Origin: Pseudomonas umsongensis
GTDB taxonomy: Bacteria; Pseudomonadota; Gammaproteobacteria; Pseudomonadales; Pseudomonadaceae
NCBI RefSeq assembly: GCF_002236105.1
Contig: NZ_NIWU01000001.1
Coordinates: 248,001-312,000 of the forward strand
Length of the DNA stretch: 64,000 nucleotides
Reading direction: 5' to 3'
Shown: positions 33,620-41,575 of the stretch, in pieces
How the letters are laid out: every line of letters starts with the position of its first letter
Position numbering within the stretch: position 1 is the stretch's first letter
Made by a program: the position numbers and the translations under genes
The notes under the pieces: model-generated
The model's database searches: none
Told to the model about the DNA's origin: nothing
Seen by the model: only the letters and a program-made list of their open reading frames with translations

Positions 33620-33685
33620 CACACGCAGCGTCGGGGCAGGTGCCACTGGCACCCTTTCATCTCGAACAATAACAAGGTGAATAAC

Positions 33686-34636
33686 GTGGACATCATCGGT
33701 ATCGGTTACATGGGCTTCGAAACCCCCAATCTCGAGGCGTGGCGTGAGTACGGCCCGCAGGTGATGGGCTTTGGTATCGGCAAGAATCCCGAGAGTGACC
33801 CTGAGTCGCTGTATTTCAAAATCGACGATCGCCGTCACCGCTTCGCATTCCATCCGGGCAAAGTTGACCGAATTGCTTATATCGGCTGGGAAGCGGTGGG
33901 GCGCATGGCGTTCGAGGACGGCATCAAGAAGTTGGCCGCGGCCAATGTCGAATACTCCCGTGGCGATGCACAACTCTGTGAAAAACGTGGTGTTCGCGAG
34001 CTGGTGCGCTTCCGCGACCCGGTTGGGTATCAGCACGAACTCTTTTACGGGCAAAAATGGCTGCCGCGCTCGTTCCAGCCAGGGCGTCCACACAGTGGTT
34101 TCCTGGCCGACGAACGTGGGGCAGGCCACGTGGTGCTGATCACCCCGGACTACACGCCGGAACTGGAAGACTTCCTGCTCAACGTCATGGGCTTCAGCTG
34201 GTATGGCGCCGGCGCGGGCAAAGGGCGCACCGGATTCTTCCGTTCCAAACTCAATCACCACACCAGTCATGACATTGCTTACGGCCACGGCCCGGGACGC
34301 ATGGGCGTGCAACATGTCGGGCTATTTGTGCGCAACGTGCGTGATGTCGGTGAAACCTACGACATCGTGCGCCAGCGCGAACTGCCGATGATGATGACCC
34401 TCGGTCAGCATGCCCAGGATCCGCACCTGTCGTTCTACCATTTCAACCCGTCAGGCTTTGCCTTCGAGACCATTGCGGAAATCGAGCCATGGCAAGGCGA
34501 CCCTTACGAGTTGAATCCGGAAAAGCTCAGCCTGTGGGGCCACGAAATGGTCGGTCCGATTCTCGGGGCTAGCGTCAAGACACCGGAAGAAGTGCTCGAC
34601 GCCGAATATCTGCCCATCTACCTGGCCAGACGCTGA
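33686..34636 (+). CDS. ditC: Extradiol ring-cleavage dioxygenase
   Basis: 316 residues, type I (VOC) extradiol dioxygenase of the BphC size. The facial triad is His148 (GAGHVVL), His210 (GVQHVGL) and Glu261 (FAFETI), matching the BphC spacing 146/210/260. GTG 33686 is favoured by AAGGTG at 7-bp spacing. Cleaves the dihydroxylated aromatic C ring of the diterpenoid, according to the published role of DitC. It is followed after 1 bp by an FAH-family gene that probably handles the cleavage product. Confidence 0.9.
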   Translation: MDIIGIGYMGFETPNLEAWREYGPQVMGFGIGKNPESDPESLYFKIDDRRHRFAFHPGKVDRIAYIGWEAVGRMAFEDGIKKLAAANVEYSRGDAQLCEKRGVRELVRFRDPVGYQHELFYGQKWLPRSFQPGRPHSGFLADERGAGHVVLITPDYTPELEDFLLNVMGFSWYGAGAGKGRTGFFRSKLNHHTSHDIAYGHGPGRMGVQHVGLFVRNVRDVGETYDIVRQRELPMMMTLGQHAQDPHLSFYHFNPSGFAFETIAEIEPWQGDPYELNPEKLSLWGHEMVGPILGASVKTPEEVLDAEYLPIYLARR

Positions 34637-34637
34637 G

Positions 34638-35522
34638 ATGCGTCTGGCGCGGGTCGAGGTAGCCGGGCAGGCGTTCTGGGCGTTATTGGATGCGCAGTCG
34701 GATCGCCTGCGGCGGATCAATGCGCCATTCACCCAGTGGGCCGGGCTGGGAGTGCAGCTCGCGCCGGATGCCCTTGACCTGACTGGCGAATGGTTGCCCT
34801 TGTCGGCTGCGCGCCTGCTTGCGCCGCTGGAACCGGGCAGTCGGGTTTTTGGTGTGGGCCTCAATTACCTGAGCCACCTCAAGCGTCTGGGCAGTGATGC
34901 GCCGGCGCACCCGCTGGCGTACATGAAACCTGAGTCGGCGCTGGTTGGTGCTTATGATGAGATCGATTACTCGCCGCTGACCACCCAGCTCGATTACGAG
35001 GTGGAACTGGTCGCTGTCGTGGGCCGGCCGTTGCTGGATGAGCCCAATGCCAGTGCCTGTCTGCTGGGGTATACGGTGGGAAATGACATCAGTGCGCGGG
35101 ATGCCGGCAAGCAGATTGGGCGCCTGGACCTGTTGACCCAGAAGGCCATGGACCGCACCACGCCTGTAGGTCCATGGATTGTGACCGCAGATGAGTTGGG
35201 TGTGGCAGGGCAACCCGCACTGGATATGCGCCTGAGCGTCAACTATGAAACGCGGCAGCAGGACAACACCCGGCAGATGATCTTTGCCCTAGATGAGCTG
35301 CTCAACTATCTGGATGCGCGGATCAGTCTGCGTCCGGGTGATCTGGTGTTTACCGGTTCCTCCCACGGTGTGGGGCTGGAGAGCGGGCGTTTTCTGCGGC
35401 CGGGTGATCGGGTCGAAGCGGAGATCCAGGGCATCGGCCGACTGCGCAACACCATTGCTCATCCACGCCGGCTTAGCCCTGCGCGTTCGGTGGGGCGACT
35501 GGGCCAACCGCTGGTTGATTAA
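34638..35522 (+). CDS. FAH-family hydrolase/isomerase (ditD-like)
   Basis: 294 residues of the fumarylacetoacetate hydrolase superfamily. Metal ligands are the E-x-E of QLDYEVELVAVVG and the Asp of YTVGNDISARD. Members hydrolyse, decarboxylate or isomerise beta-diketo and oxo-dienoate products of ring cleavage. It lies next to ditC, with 1 bp between the stop and the start, so processing the ring-cleavage product is likely. One of three FAH paralogues in the island. Confidence 0.85.
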   Translation: MRLARVEVAGQAFWALLDAQSDRLRRINAPFTQWAGLGVQLAPDALDLTGEWLPLSAARLLAPLEPGSRVFGVGLNYLSHLKRLGSDAPAHPLAYMKPESALVGAYDEIDYSPLTTQLDYEVELVAVVGRPLLDEPNASACLLGYTVGNDISARDAGKQIGRLDLLTQKAMDRTTPVGPWIVTADELGVAGQPALDMRLSVNYETRQQDNTRQMIFALDELLNYLDARISLRPGDLVFTGSSHGVGLESGRFLRPGDRVEAEIQGIGRLRNTIAHPRRLSPARSVGRLGQPLVD

Positions 35523-35560
35523 GCGCAGATTTCTACAGATACAAACGCCGAGGATTGATG

Positions 35561-37147
35561 ATGAGCGAGGGGTCGGCGTGGGCGCCGTTCAGCAACAAAG
35601 CATTCCGCGGCTTATGGCTGGCAGGCGCAGTGGTCAATATGGCGATCTGGATGCAGACAGTTGCCGCGGCGTGGATCATGACCACATTGACCACGTCTGC
35701 GGCGATGGTCTCGCTGGTGCAAACCGCCGTGACCCTGCCGGTGTTCCTGTTTGCCTTCCCGGGCGGCGTGATTGCCGATCGGGTCGATCGTCGCAACTGG
35801 CTGATCATTACCCAGTGCATGATGCTGTTCGCCGCGCTGGTGCTGTGCGGGCTGGCGTACAGCGCACATCTGGAAACCTGGGGATTGCTGGCGTTTACCT
35901 TTGTCCTGGGCACCGGCAGTGCCTTGGGGATGTCGGCGTGGATGGTCACCATGGTCGGTGTACTTTCCCGCGATCAGGTACCTGCGGCCGTGTCCTTGAA
36001 CGGCATTTCCATCAACGCGACCCGCGCTTTGGGGCCAGCGCTGGCCGGTGCGTTGATTGCTTACTGGAACACCACTTCGGTGTTTCTGGTCATCGCGCTG
36101 TGCATGTTCTTGGTGCTGCTCTTCCTCTTTCGCCTGGTACCCAACCCGCCAGCCGTGGGCTTGCCACCGGAAACCCTGACGGGAGGCATGCGCAGCGGCC
36201 TGCGTTATATCCGTCATTCGGCGGTATTGTTCAGCGCCATGAAGCAGGTGTTGGTATTCACCAGCTGCGCCAGCGCTTTGTGGGCATTGATGCCCCTGGT
36301 AGCCAAGCAGGAATTGGGTATGGACGCCGGCGGTTACGGCTTGCTCATGGCGTTTCTTGGCGCGGGCGCCGTGCTGGCGGCGCTCAACTTGCCACGTCTG
36401 TATCGAGTCATGAGCATGCGTCATCTGCTGGTGTGCGGTGCCATCGCCTTTGCCCTCGCGACCCTCACCGCCGCGCTGTCCCATAACCGCTATGGGGTCT
36501 GCGCAATGATGTTGCTTGCAGGGTTTGGCTGGATGGCGGTCAATGCGACCATTTCCACGGTTGTGCAGACGTATGCCGCCAATTGGGTTCGCGCACGGGT
36601 CGCATCGGTCTATGTGTTGATCCTCATGGGTTCGATGGCCGCCGGCGGTGCGATCTGGGGGGCGCTGGCCGAGTACGTGGGACTGAGCCAGAGCCTGTTG
36701 CTTTCTGCGCTTTTGTTGCTGGTCGGCATTCTGTTGACCCGTAACGGTCGTGTGGAGCTGGGTCAGGAGGCAGATTTCGCCGAAGTGCAATTGACCGACA
36801 AACTTCAGCTGGCCAGCCCAGTGTCCCATGCCGATGGACCGGTATCGGTAGAGATCGTGTACCAGGTGACGGCGCCGGACTGCGATGACTTCCTGGCTGC
36901 CGTGTACGCAGTAGGCAAGGCGCGCCGGCGCAACGGTGCGCAGAACTGGCGACTGTACCGCGACATGGCCAACCCGCAGCTCTACAGCGAGCGATTCATT
37001 GTCGAATCCTGGCTGGAGTACTTGCGCCAGCAGACGCGGGTGACTCAGGCAGACCATATCCAGGAGCGTCTCATCGAACGTTTTCGTCGCGAGGACCTGA
37101 AAACCCGCCGGCTGATCCATCAACCTCTGGTCAGACAACCGGGCTGA
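35561..37147 (+). CDS. ditE: MFS transporter with C-terminal domain
   Basis: 528 residues. The first 400 are a twelve-helix MFS_3 (EntS-like) carrier; for example PGGVIADRVDRRNWLI marks the loop 2-3 motif. The last 120 residues (VSVEIVYQVTAPDCDDFLAAVYAVG onward) look like a soluble dimeric alpha-beta-barrel (ABM-like) domain fused to the carrier. The dit literature notes a permease-like ditE in this position. ATG 35561 has GAGG at 7 bp. Transport of the substrate or an intermediate is inferred. Confidence 0.85.
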   Translation: MSEGSAWAPFSNKAFRGLWLAGAVVNMAIWMQTVAAAWIMTTLTTSAAMVSLVQTAVTLPVFLFAFPGGVIADRVDRRNWLIITQCMMLFAALVLCGLAYSAHLETWGLLAFTFVLGTGSALGMSAWMVTMVGVLSRDQVPAAVSLNGISINATRALGPALAGALIAYWNTTSVFLVIALCMFLVLLFLFRLVPNPPAVGLPPETLTGGMRSGLRYIRHSAVLFSAMKQVLVFTSCASALWALMPLVAKQELGMDAGGYGLLMAFLGAGAVLAALNLPRLYRVMSMRHLLVCGAIAFALATLTAALSHNRYGVCAMMLLAGFGWMAVNATISTVVQTYAANWVRARVASVYVLILMGSMAAGGAIWGALAEYVGLSQSLLLSALLLLVGILLTRNGRVELGQEADFAEVQLTDKLQLASPVSHADGPVSVEIVYQVTAPDCDDFLAAVYAVGKARRRNGAQNWRLYRDMANPQLYSERFIVESWLEYLRQQTRVTQADHIQERLIERFRREDLKTRRLIHQPLVRQPG

Positions 37148-37188
37148 AATGTTCGAATAATTCCCAGACAAAACTTTACGGCGCGATT

Positions 37189-37206
37189 CATTCTCAGGCT
37201 AGAATG
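37189..37206. promoter_or_regulatory. Inverted repeat at the IclR gene promoter
   Basis: CATTCT-CAGGCT-AGAATG, 6-bp perfect arms, 29-46 bp before the IclR start. Candidate autoregulatory site for an IclR protein. Confidence 0.45.
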
Positions 37207-37234
37207 GCGACACTATAAAGTGACTGGATTGGGC

Positions 37235-38020
37235 ATGGACTTCACCGACGTCAACGACAACAACAAATCAGCCGGCGCAACACTCGTCAAACCCGTTTCC
37301 AACGCGATACGCATCCTGCGTTACCTCAGCCAGGTGGGCACACCGGAACGCTCGGTGGACATCGCCCGACAACTGAAGATCAATCCCAGCACCTGCTTCA
37401 ACATCCTGCGCACGCTGGTGCAAGAGGACGTGGTCGACTTCAGTGCCATGTCCAAGCGTTACTCCGTGGGCCTGGGCCTGGCGCGTCTGGTCGAGCAATT
37501 GGTCACCCAGGGCCACCGCGTGCAGATGGCCAAACCCCTGCTGCAGAACCTGGCCGCGCGCCAGCGGGTAACCATCACCCTTTGGCGCAAGATGAGCCCC
37601 GACCGCATCGTCATTGTCAGCTCCGCTGCCAGCCCGACTGATGTGCGCATCGACATGGCCGAAGGTCAGCGCCTGCCGATTCTGATGGGCGCCAGCGGGC
37701 GTTTGTTCGCCACTCAGATCGACCTCGACGATCCCGAGGTACAAAGCAGTTTCGATACCATTCGCTGGGCCCAGCCGCTGTCGCTGGAGGTTTTCCGGGA
37801 AGAAGTCCGGGTCGCTGCCGAGCGTGGTTGGGCAGTGGACGACGGGCATTTCTCGGGTGGGATTCTTGCCGTCGCGGCGCCTGTGTACTCACCGACCCAC
37901 AGCATCGACTTCACCGTTTCCGCGGTGATGTTCCGCGGGCAGCGCGATGAAGAGGGCCTTGCCGAACTGGGCAAGGCACTGATCGAGTTCTGCAGCGAAG
38001 TGGCCGGCGTACTTTACTGA
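37235..38020 (+). CDS. ditR: IclR-family regulator
   Basis: 261 residues. N-terminal winged helix-turn-helix (PVSNAIRILRYLSQVG, then RQLKINPSTCFNILRTLVQEDVV), linker helix and an IclR effector domain. DitR is reported as an inducer-dependent activator of ditA3 and is not strictly needed for growth on abietanes. No good ribosome site is seen for ATG 37235 or the GTG 15 bp upstream. It sits between the ditA3-E operon and the convergent ditF pair. Confidence 0.87.
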   Translation: MDFTDVNDNNKSAGATLVKPVSNAIRILRYLSQVGTPERSVDIARQLKINPSTCFNILRTLVQEDVVDFSAMSKRYSVGLGLARLVEQLVTQGHRVQMAKPLLQNLAARQRVTITLWRKMSPDRIVIVSSAASPTDVRIDMAEGQRLPILMGASGRLFATQIDLDDPEVQSSFDTIRWAQPLSLEVFREEVRVAAERGWAVDDGHFSGGILAVAAPVYSPTHSIDFTVSAVMFRGQRDEEGLAELGKALIEFCSEVAGVLY

Positions 38021-38029
38021 GCCATGCCG

Positions 38030-39220
38030 TTACTCCCGGACCAGCAGCAGGCTGCCCCCCAGCGGGCCGCCCCCTGCGGCTACCGTGCTGACGCGGTGCT
38101 CGCGGGTTTGCCGCCCTTCGGCACGGCCCCACAGTTGCAGGCAGGCTTCATGCACGTAACCCAGGCCATGGGTGCGTCCACCGGATAGTTGTCCGCCGTT
38201 GGTATTGATTGGCAAGCTGCCATCCAGTGCGATGCGTGTGCCACCCTCGACAAACCTGCCGCTTTCCCCGACGGGGCACAGGCCCAGGGCCTCGAGCCAG
38301 ATCAGGGTCAAAATCGAAAACCCATCGTACAACTGCGCAGATTCGACATCCTGCGGGCTGTAGTCAGTGCGTGCCCACATCATCTGACCGACATCGAAGG
38401 CAGCCATTTTGGTCAGGGAGATCTGGTCCCAGGACCAGGGCTGGTTCAATGCAGCTCCCATGGCCTCGATGCGGATCGGCTGGTTGGGTTGATCCTGGGC
38501 GATATCCCGGCGCGACAGGACGATGGCAGTCGATGCATCGCAATGCACGTCGCAGTCGAACATGCGCAGCGGAGTGGAAATCATCCGCGACGCCATGTAG
38601 TCCTCCATACTCATCGGCGTGCGAAACACCGCCTTGGGGTTGCGCATGGCGTTCTGGCGACAGGTCAGGGCTATCTGTGCCAGCTGCTCCGGTCGGGTGC
38701 CGTATTCATGGAAATGGCGTTGGGCATACAGCGCCATCAGATTGGTCGCCGATAACACATTGAAAGGCGTGAACCACTGCCAGGCGTAGCTACTGTCGCG
38801 CCCCTGGGTTTTGTTGGTCAGGGCACTCGCTTGCTTGTTGACCAGGCGGGCCGACGCTTCGGTGATGGTGCGAAACACCAGTACGTGCTTGCACAGGCCC
38901 GCCGCAATCGCCATGGCACCATTGATCACGCCAGTGAGGGGGCCGGGGCCTTCGTAACCGCCGCCGAACCAGTTGACGTTGAGTCCAAGAGCGCTTTTCA
39001 GTGCGCTGGGGCCGACCGGCGAAAACGCGTCGCCATTGTTGTTGTCACCCGGCCAGCAGCCCACGCCATCTATATCGCTGCGTTGCAGCCCGGCGTCGGC
39101 TATCGCTTCCAGGCAGGCTTCGAGGGTCAGGCGCATGGCTGACTTGTTCGACGGTCGGCCGACTTCCGATTGGCCGATGCCGGTGATGGCTACGTCTTTT
39201 TCATAACGATGATCGAACAT
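38030..39220 (-). CDS. ditF: Thiolase-like protein (SCPx/Ltp2-type)
   Basis: 396 residues of the thiolase superfamily. The nucleophilic Cys of degradative thiolases is not evident: the region around residues 85-95 reads VNWFGGGYEGPGP. Tyr in AQLYDGF and GGRTHGLGYVHEA recall the Ltp2-type aldolases that cleave hydroxylated acyl-CoA side chains with a DUF35 partner. It starts within the stop of the DUF35 gene (TGATG). Retro-aldol cleavage of a CoA ester is inferred. Confidence 0.85.
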   Translation of the reverse strand: MFDHRYEKDVAITGIGQSEVGRPSNKSAMRLTLEACLEAIADAGLQRSDIDGVGCWPGDNNNGDAFSPVGPSALKSALGLNVNWFGGGYEGPGPLTGVINGAMAIAAGLCKHVLVFRTITEASARLVNKQASALTNKTQGRDSSYAWQWFTPFNVLSATNLMALYAQRHFHEYGTRPEQLAQIALTCRQNAMRNPKAVFRTPMSMEDYMASRMISTPLRMFDCDVHCDASTAIVLSRRDIAQDQPNQPIRIEAMGAALNQPWSWDQISLTKMAAFDVGQMMWARTDYSPQDVESAQLYDGFSILTLIWLEALGLCPVGESGRFVEGGTRIALDGSLPINTNGGQLSGGRTHGLGYVHEACLQLWGRAEGRQTREHRVSTVAAGGGPLGGSLLLVRE

Positions 39221-39654
39221 CACTGATCCTTCTCGAACAGAGGCAACCAGACATCCTCGACATTGAGGAAGCTGACTCGTACCGGCATGTCGATATGCAC
39301 ATCCGTGACCGGCAGGCCCACCACGTTGCTCACGAATTGCAAGCCGGGTTGTTCCACCAGCTCGACGATTGCCACCACATAAGGCTCCACAAGGTCAGGG
39401 GTCCAGGCCTGGTGGTTGATGGTGTAGCTGAGCACCTTGCCTTTTCCGGACACCGCTTCTGGCGCCACGTCAAAGCTTGCGCAATGCGGACAGAGCGGCG
39501 CGGGCGGATGGAAATACTGGGTGCAGGCCGCGCAGCGATGAATGAGCAGTTCGCCCTGTTTGCCGCCTTGCCAGAAAGCAAGGTTGTCGGCGTTGAGTGC
39601 AGGAAGTTTTCTAGGCATCAGCGGTCCGCAGGTGAGTGTTTGACTTGAAGTCAT
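39220..39654 (-). CDS. DUF35 OB-fold protein with zinc ribbon
   Basis: 144 residues. The rubredoxin-like zinc ribbon is CAACTQYFHPPAPLCPHC (two CxxC pairs), followed by an OB-fold ending VEDVWLPLFEKDQ. DUF35 proteins form complexes with thiolase-like aldolases and enoyl-CoA hydratases in steroid side-chain degradation. Here it is translationally coupled to the ditF-like gene. The start could be 39654 or the ATG at 39618 (MPRKLP); neither has a strong ribosome site. The shared dyad at 39666-39690 is immediately upstream. Confidence 0.85.
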   Translation of the reverse strand: MTSSQTLTCGPLMPRKLPALNADNLAFWQGGKQGELLIHRCAACTQYFHPPAPLCPHCASFDVAPEAVSGKGKVLSYTINHQAWTPDLVEPYVVAIVELVEQPGLQFVSNVVGLPVTDVHIDMPVRVSFLNVEDVWLPLFEKDQ

Positions 39655-39665
39655 ACGGTATCATT

Positions 39666-39690
39666 TGAACATATTTTATAAAAGTGTCAT
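39666..39690. promoter_or_regulatory. Shared dyad operator, copy 5
   Basis: TGAACAT-N11-GTGTCAT, between the divergent DUF35/ditF and SDR/FAH operons. Starts are 12 bp to the left (if 39654 is used) and 68 bp to the right. TATATT follows the right half-site. Confidence 0.75.
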
Positions 39691-39757
39691 ATATTTGTAC
39701 CGACGAAGGCGCGAATCGAACCTTCGCACCGTAAAACAACAACAAGAGGATTTCGCG

Positions 39758-40459
39758 ATGTCCCAGTCGTTACTGGACAAAAGGGTAGTCGTCACCGGTG
39801 GGTTTGGAGCCCTCGGCAGCGCACTTGGCACATTTCTGCTGGCACGTGGCGCCCGGGTTGCGTTGCTGGATCGCAGCGAGGCGCCTGCCTCCCTGCTGGA
39901 CACGGAAAACCTGCTGTGCCTGGGCGGTGTCGACCTGACTTCGACCGAGTCGGCCAGTGCTGCGTTCGAGCAGATCGCCGCGCAGTGGGGCGGTATTGAT
40001 GGTCTGGTCAACGTCGCGGGCGGTTTTGCCTGGGAGACGGTCGAAGGCGGTAACCTGCTGACCTGGGATCGTCTCTACCAGATGAACGTGCGTACCGCCG
40101 TGGTCAGTTCTCAATCGGCGCTGGCGCATCTGTTGGATTCCACGGCAGGACGCATCGTCAACATTGGCGCGCTGGCCTCGGTCAAGGCCGCGGCAGGTAT
40201 GGGGGCTTATGCAGCCTCCAAGGCCGGTGTCGCCCGGTTGACCGAAGCCCTGGCCGAAGAGCTGAAAGATCGTGGTGTCACGGTCAACGCCGTGCTGCCA
40301 AGCATCATCGATACACCCACTAATCGCGCCGACATGCCTGATGCCGACAGCAGCCGCTGGGTGACGCCGCAAGCGCTGGCAGCGGTAGTGGCGTTCCTGT
40401 TGTCCGACGAAGCCGCTGCGGTAACCGGTGCGCTGCTGCCTGTGAGTGGCCGCGTATGA
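39758..40459 (+). CDS. SDR-family oxidoreductase (ditG-like)
   Basis: 233 residues, short for the family. The cofactor loop is TGGFGALG and catalytic YAASK is intact, but the catalytic Ser position reads NIGALAS, with Ala. It starts at 39758 after GAGGA; an in-frame frame back to 39665 crosses the operator and is not coding. It overlaps the FAH gene by 4 bp (ATGA). By position it corresponds to ditG. The substrate is unknown. Confidence 0.82.
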   Translation: MSQSLLDKRVVVTGGFGALGSALGTFLLARGARVALLDRSEAPASLLDTENLLCLGGVDLTSTESASAAFEQIAAQWGGIDGLVNVAGGFAWETVEGGNLLTWDRLYQMNVRTAVVSSQSALAHLLDSTAGRIVNIGALASVKAAAGMGAYAASKAGVARLTEALAEELKDRGVTVNAVLPSIIDTPTNRADMPDADSSRWVTPQALAAVVAFLLSDEAAAVTGALLPVSGRV

Positions 40460-41454
40460 GACTGGTGACCTATACCGATGCCGAGGGCTTTGATCGAGCG
40501 GGTGCGTTGCTCAACCAGGACCAACAGGTGCTAGACCTGCAAATCGCCTACCGCTTGCTGGAAAGCCGCGAAACCCCGGCACTGAGCAGTATTCTGTCCC
40601 TGGTGGAAGCCGGTGAGCCGGCGCTGGAGTTGGCCCGCTCCCTGGTGGCCAAGGCCCCCTCGGCGGCAGTGCTGGAGCGCGCCAGTGTGAAACTTCGCGC
40701 ACCGATCCAACCGCCACCGCAGATGCGCGATTGCTCCTGCTTCGAGTTGCACCTGCGCCAGAGTTTCGCGGCGGCCCGGCGCGCCCGGGCGTTGCGTACC
40801 GAAGACCCGGAAGCGACCTTGAAGGCGATGAACACTCGCGCCGACGACCGGGTGATCGAGACTTTCAACAAGCAGCCCATCTACTACAAGGGCAACCGTT
40901 TCGCGGTGATCGGCATCGATGATGAGTTCCAGTGGCCGAGCTTCAGTCGGGCAATGGATTTCGAACTGGAGTTCGGTTGCTACATCGGCAAGCGCGGCAA
41001 GGACATCAGTCGTGAAGCCGCCCGTTCGCATATCGTCGGTTACACCATCTTCAACGACATGAGCGCGCGCGACGCACAGGCCCTGGAAATGCCCGGCATG
41101 CTCGGTCCGGCCAAGAGCAAGGATTTCGACACAGCCAACATCATGGGGCCGTGCCTGGTGACCGCAGACGAACTGGGTGATCCCTACGACCTGAACATGG
41201 TTGCCCGGGTCAACGGGGAGGAGTGGGGGCGCGGCAATACCCGCGACATGCGCTGGAGCTTCGAGGACGTGATCGCCCACGTGTCCCGCTCGGAAACCTT
41301 GTACCCCGGTGAGTTTCTCGGCTCCGGCACGGTCGGTAACGGCTGTGGACTGGAGCAATTGCGCTATTTGAAGCCCGGTGACGTGGTCGAGCTGGAGATC
41401 GACGGTATTGGCGTGCTGCGCACCCAGGTGGGCACCGCGACTGGCAAGAACTGA
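40456..41454 (+). CDS. ditH: FAH-family hydrolase/decarboxylase
   Basis: 332 residues, the longest of three FAH-family proteins here, with an extra N-terminal segment of about 100 residues. Metal ligands are Glu-x-Glu in MDFELEFGCYIG and the Asp of YTIFNDMSARDAQ. DitH is described as an isomerase/decarboxylase-like enzyme of the abietane pathway. It is coupled to the SDR by ATGA, and its stop is 121 bp before the ditA1 start. Confidence 0.82.
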   Translation: MRLVTYTDAEGFDRAGALLNQDQQVLDLQIAYRLLESRETPALSSILSLVEAGEPALELARSLVAKAPSAAVLERASVKLRAPIQPPPQMRDCSCFELHLRQSFAAARRARALRTEDPEATLKAMNTRADDRVIETFNKQPIYYKGNRFAVIGIDDEFQWPSFSRAMDFELEFGCYIGKRGKDISREAARSHIVGYTIFNDMSARDAQALEMPGMLGPAKSKDFDTANIMGPCLVTADELGDPYDLNMVARVNGEEWGRGNTRDMRWSFEDVIAHVSRSETLYPGEFLGSGTVGNGCGLEQLRYLKPGDVVELEIDGIGVLRTQVGTATGKN

Positions 41455-41471
41455 CGTTACACGAATGTTGA

Positions 41472-41502
41472 AGAATTCACTTACAAGTAGAAAGTGAATT
41501 CT
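41472..41502. promoter_or_regulatory. Perfect hairpin upstream of ditA1
   Basis: AGAATTCACTT-N9-AAGTGAATTCT: 11-bp perfect arms. It directly abuts the shared dyad at 41504. It may end the ditH transcript or bind a regulator; no T-run follows. Confidence 0.6.
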
Positions 41503-41503
41503 A

Positions 41504-41528
41504 TGTACAAAAATAAAGAAAGTGTCTT
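41504..41528 (+). promoter_or_regulatory. Shared dyad operator, copy 6 (ditA1 promoter)
   Basis: TGTACAA-N11-GTGTCTT, followed by TATATT, 47 bp before the ditA1 start. ditA1 expression is reported to be induced by abietane acids. Confidence 0.72.
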
Positions 41529-41575
41529 ATATTTCGTTGCGACCACTGTCGTGACGCTCTGATTAGGAGGCAATC

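Noticed and set aside
35612..37171. Minus-strand open frame of 519 codons
   Set aside because: Antisense to the MFS transporter; composition is His/Gln/Arg-rich and no motif is present.
37208..37224. GACACTATAA, identical to ten bases of the dyad at 44523
   Set aside because: Only a half-site; 18 bp away there is no TGnACA partner, so it was not counted as a shared operator.
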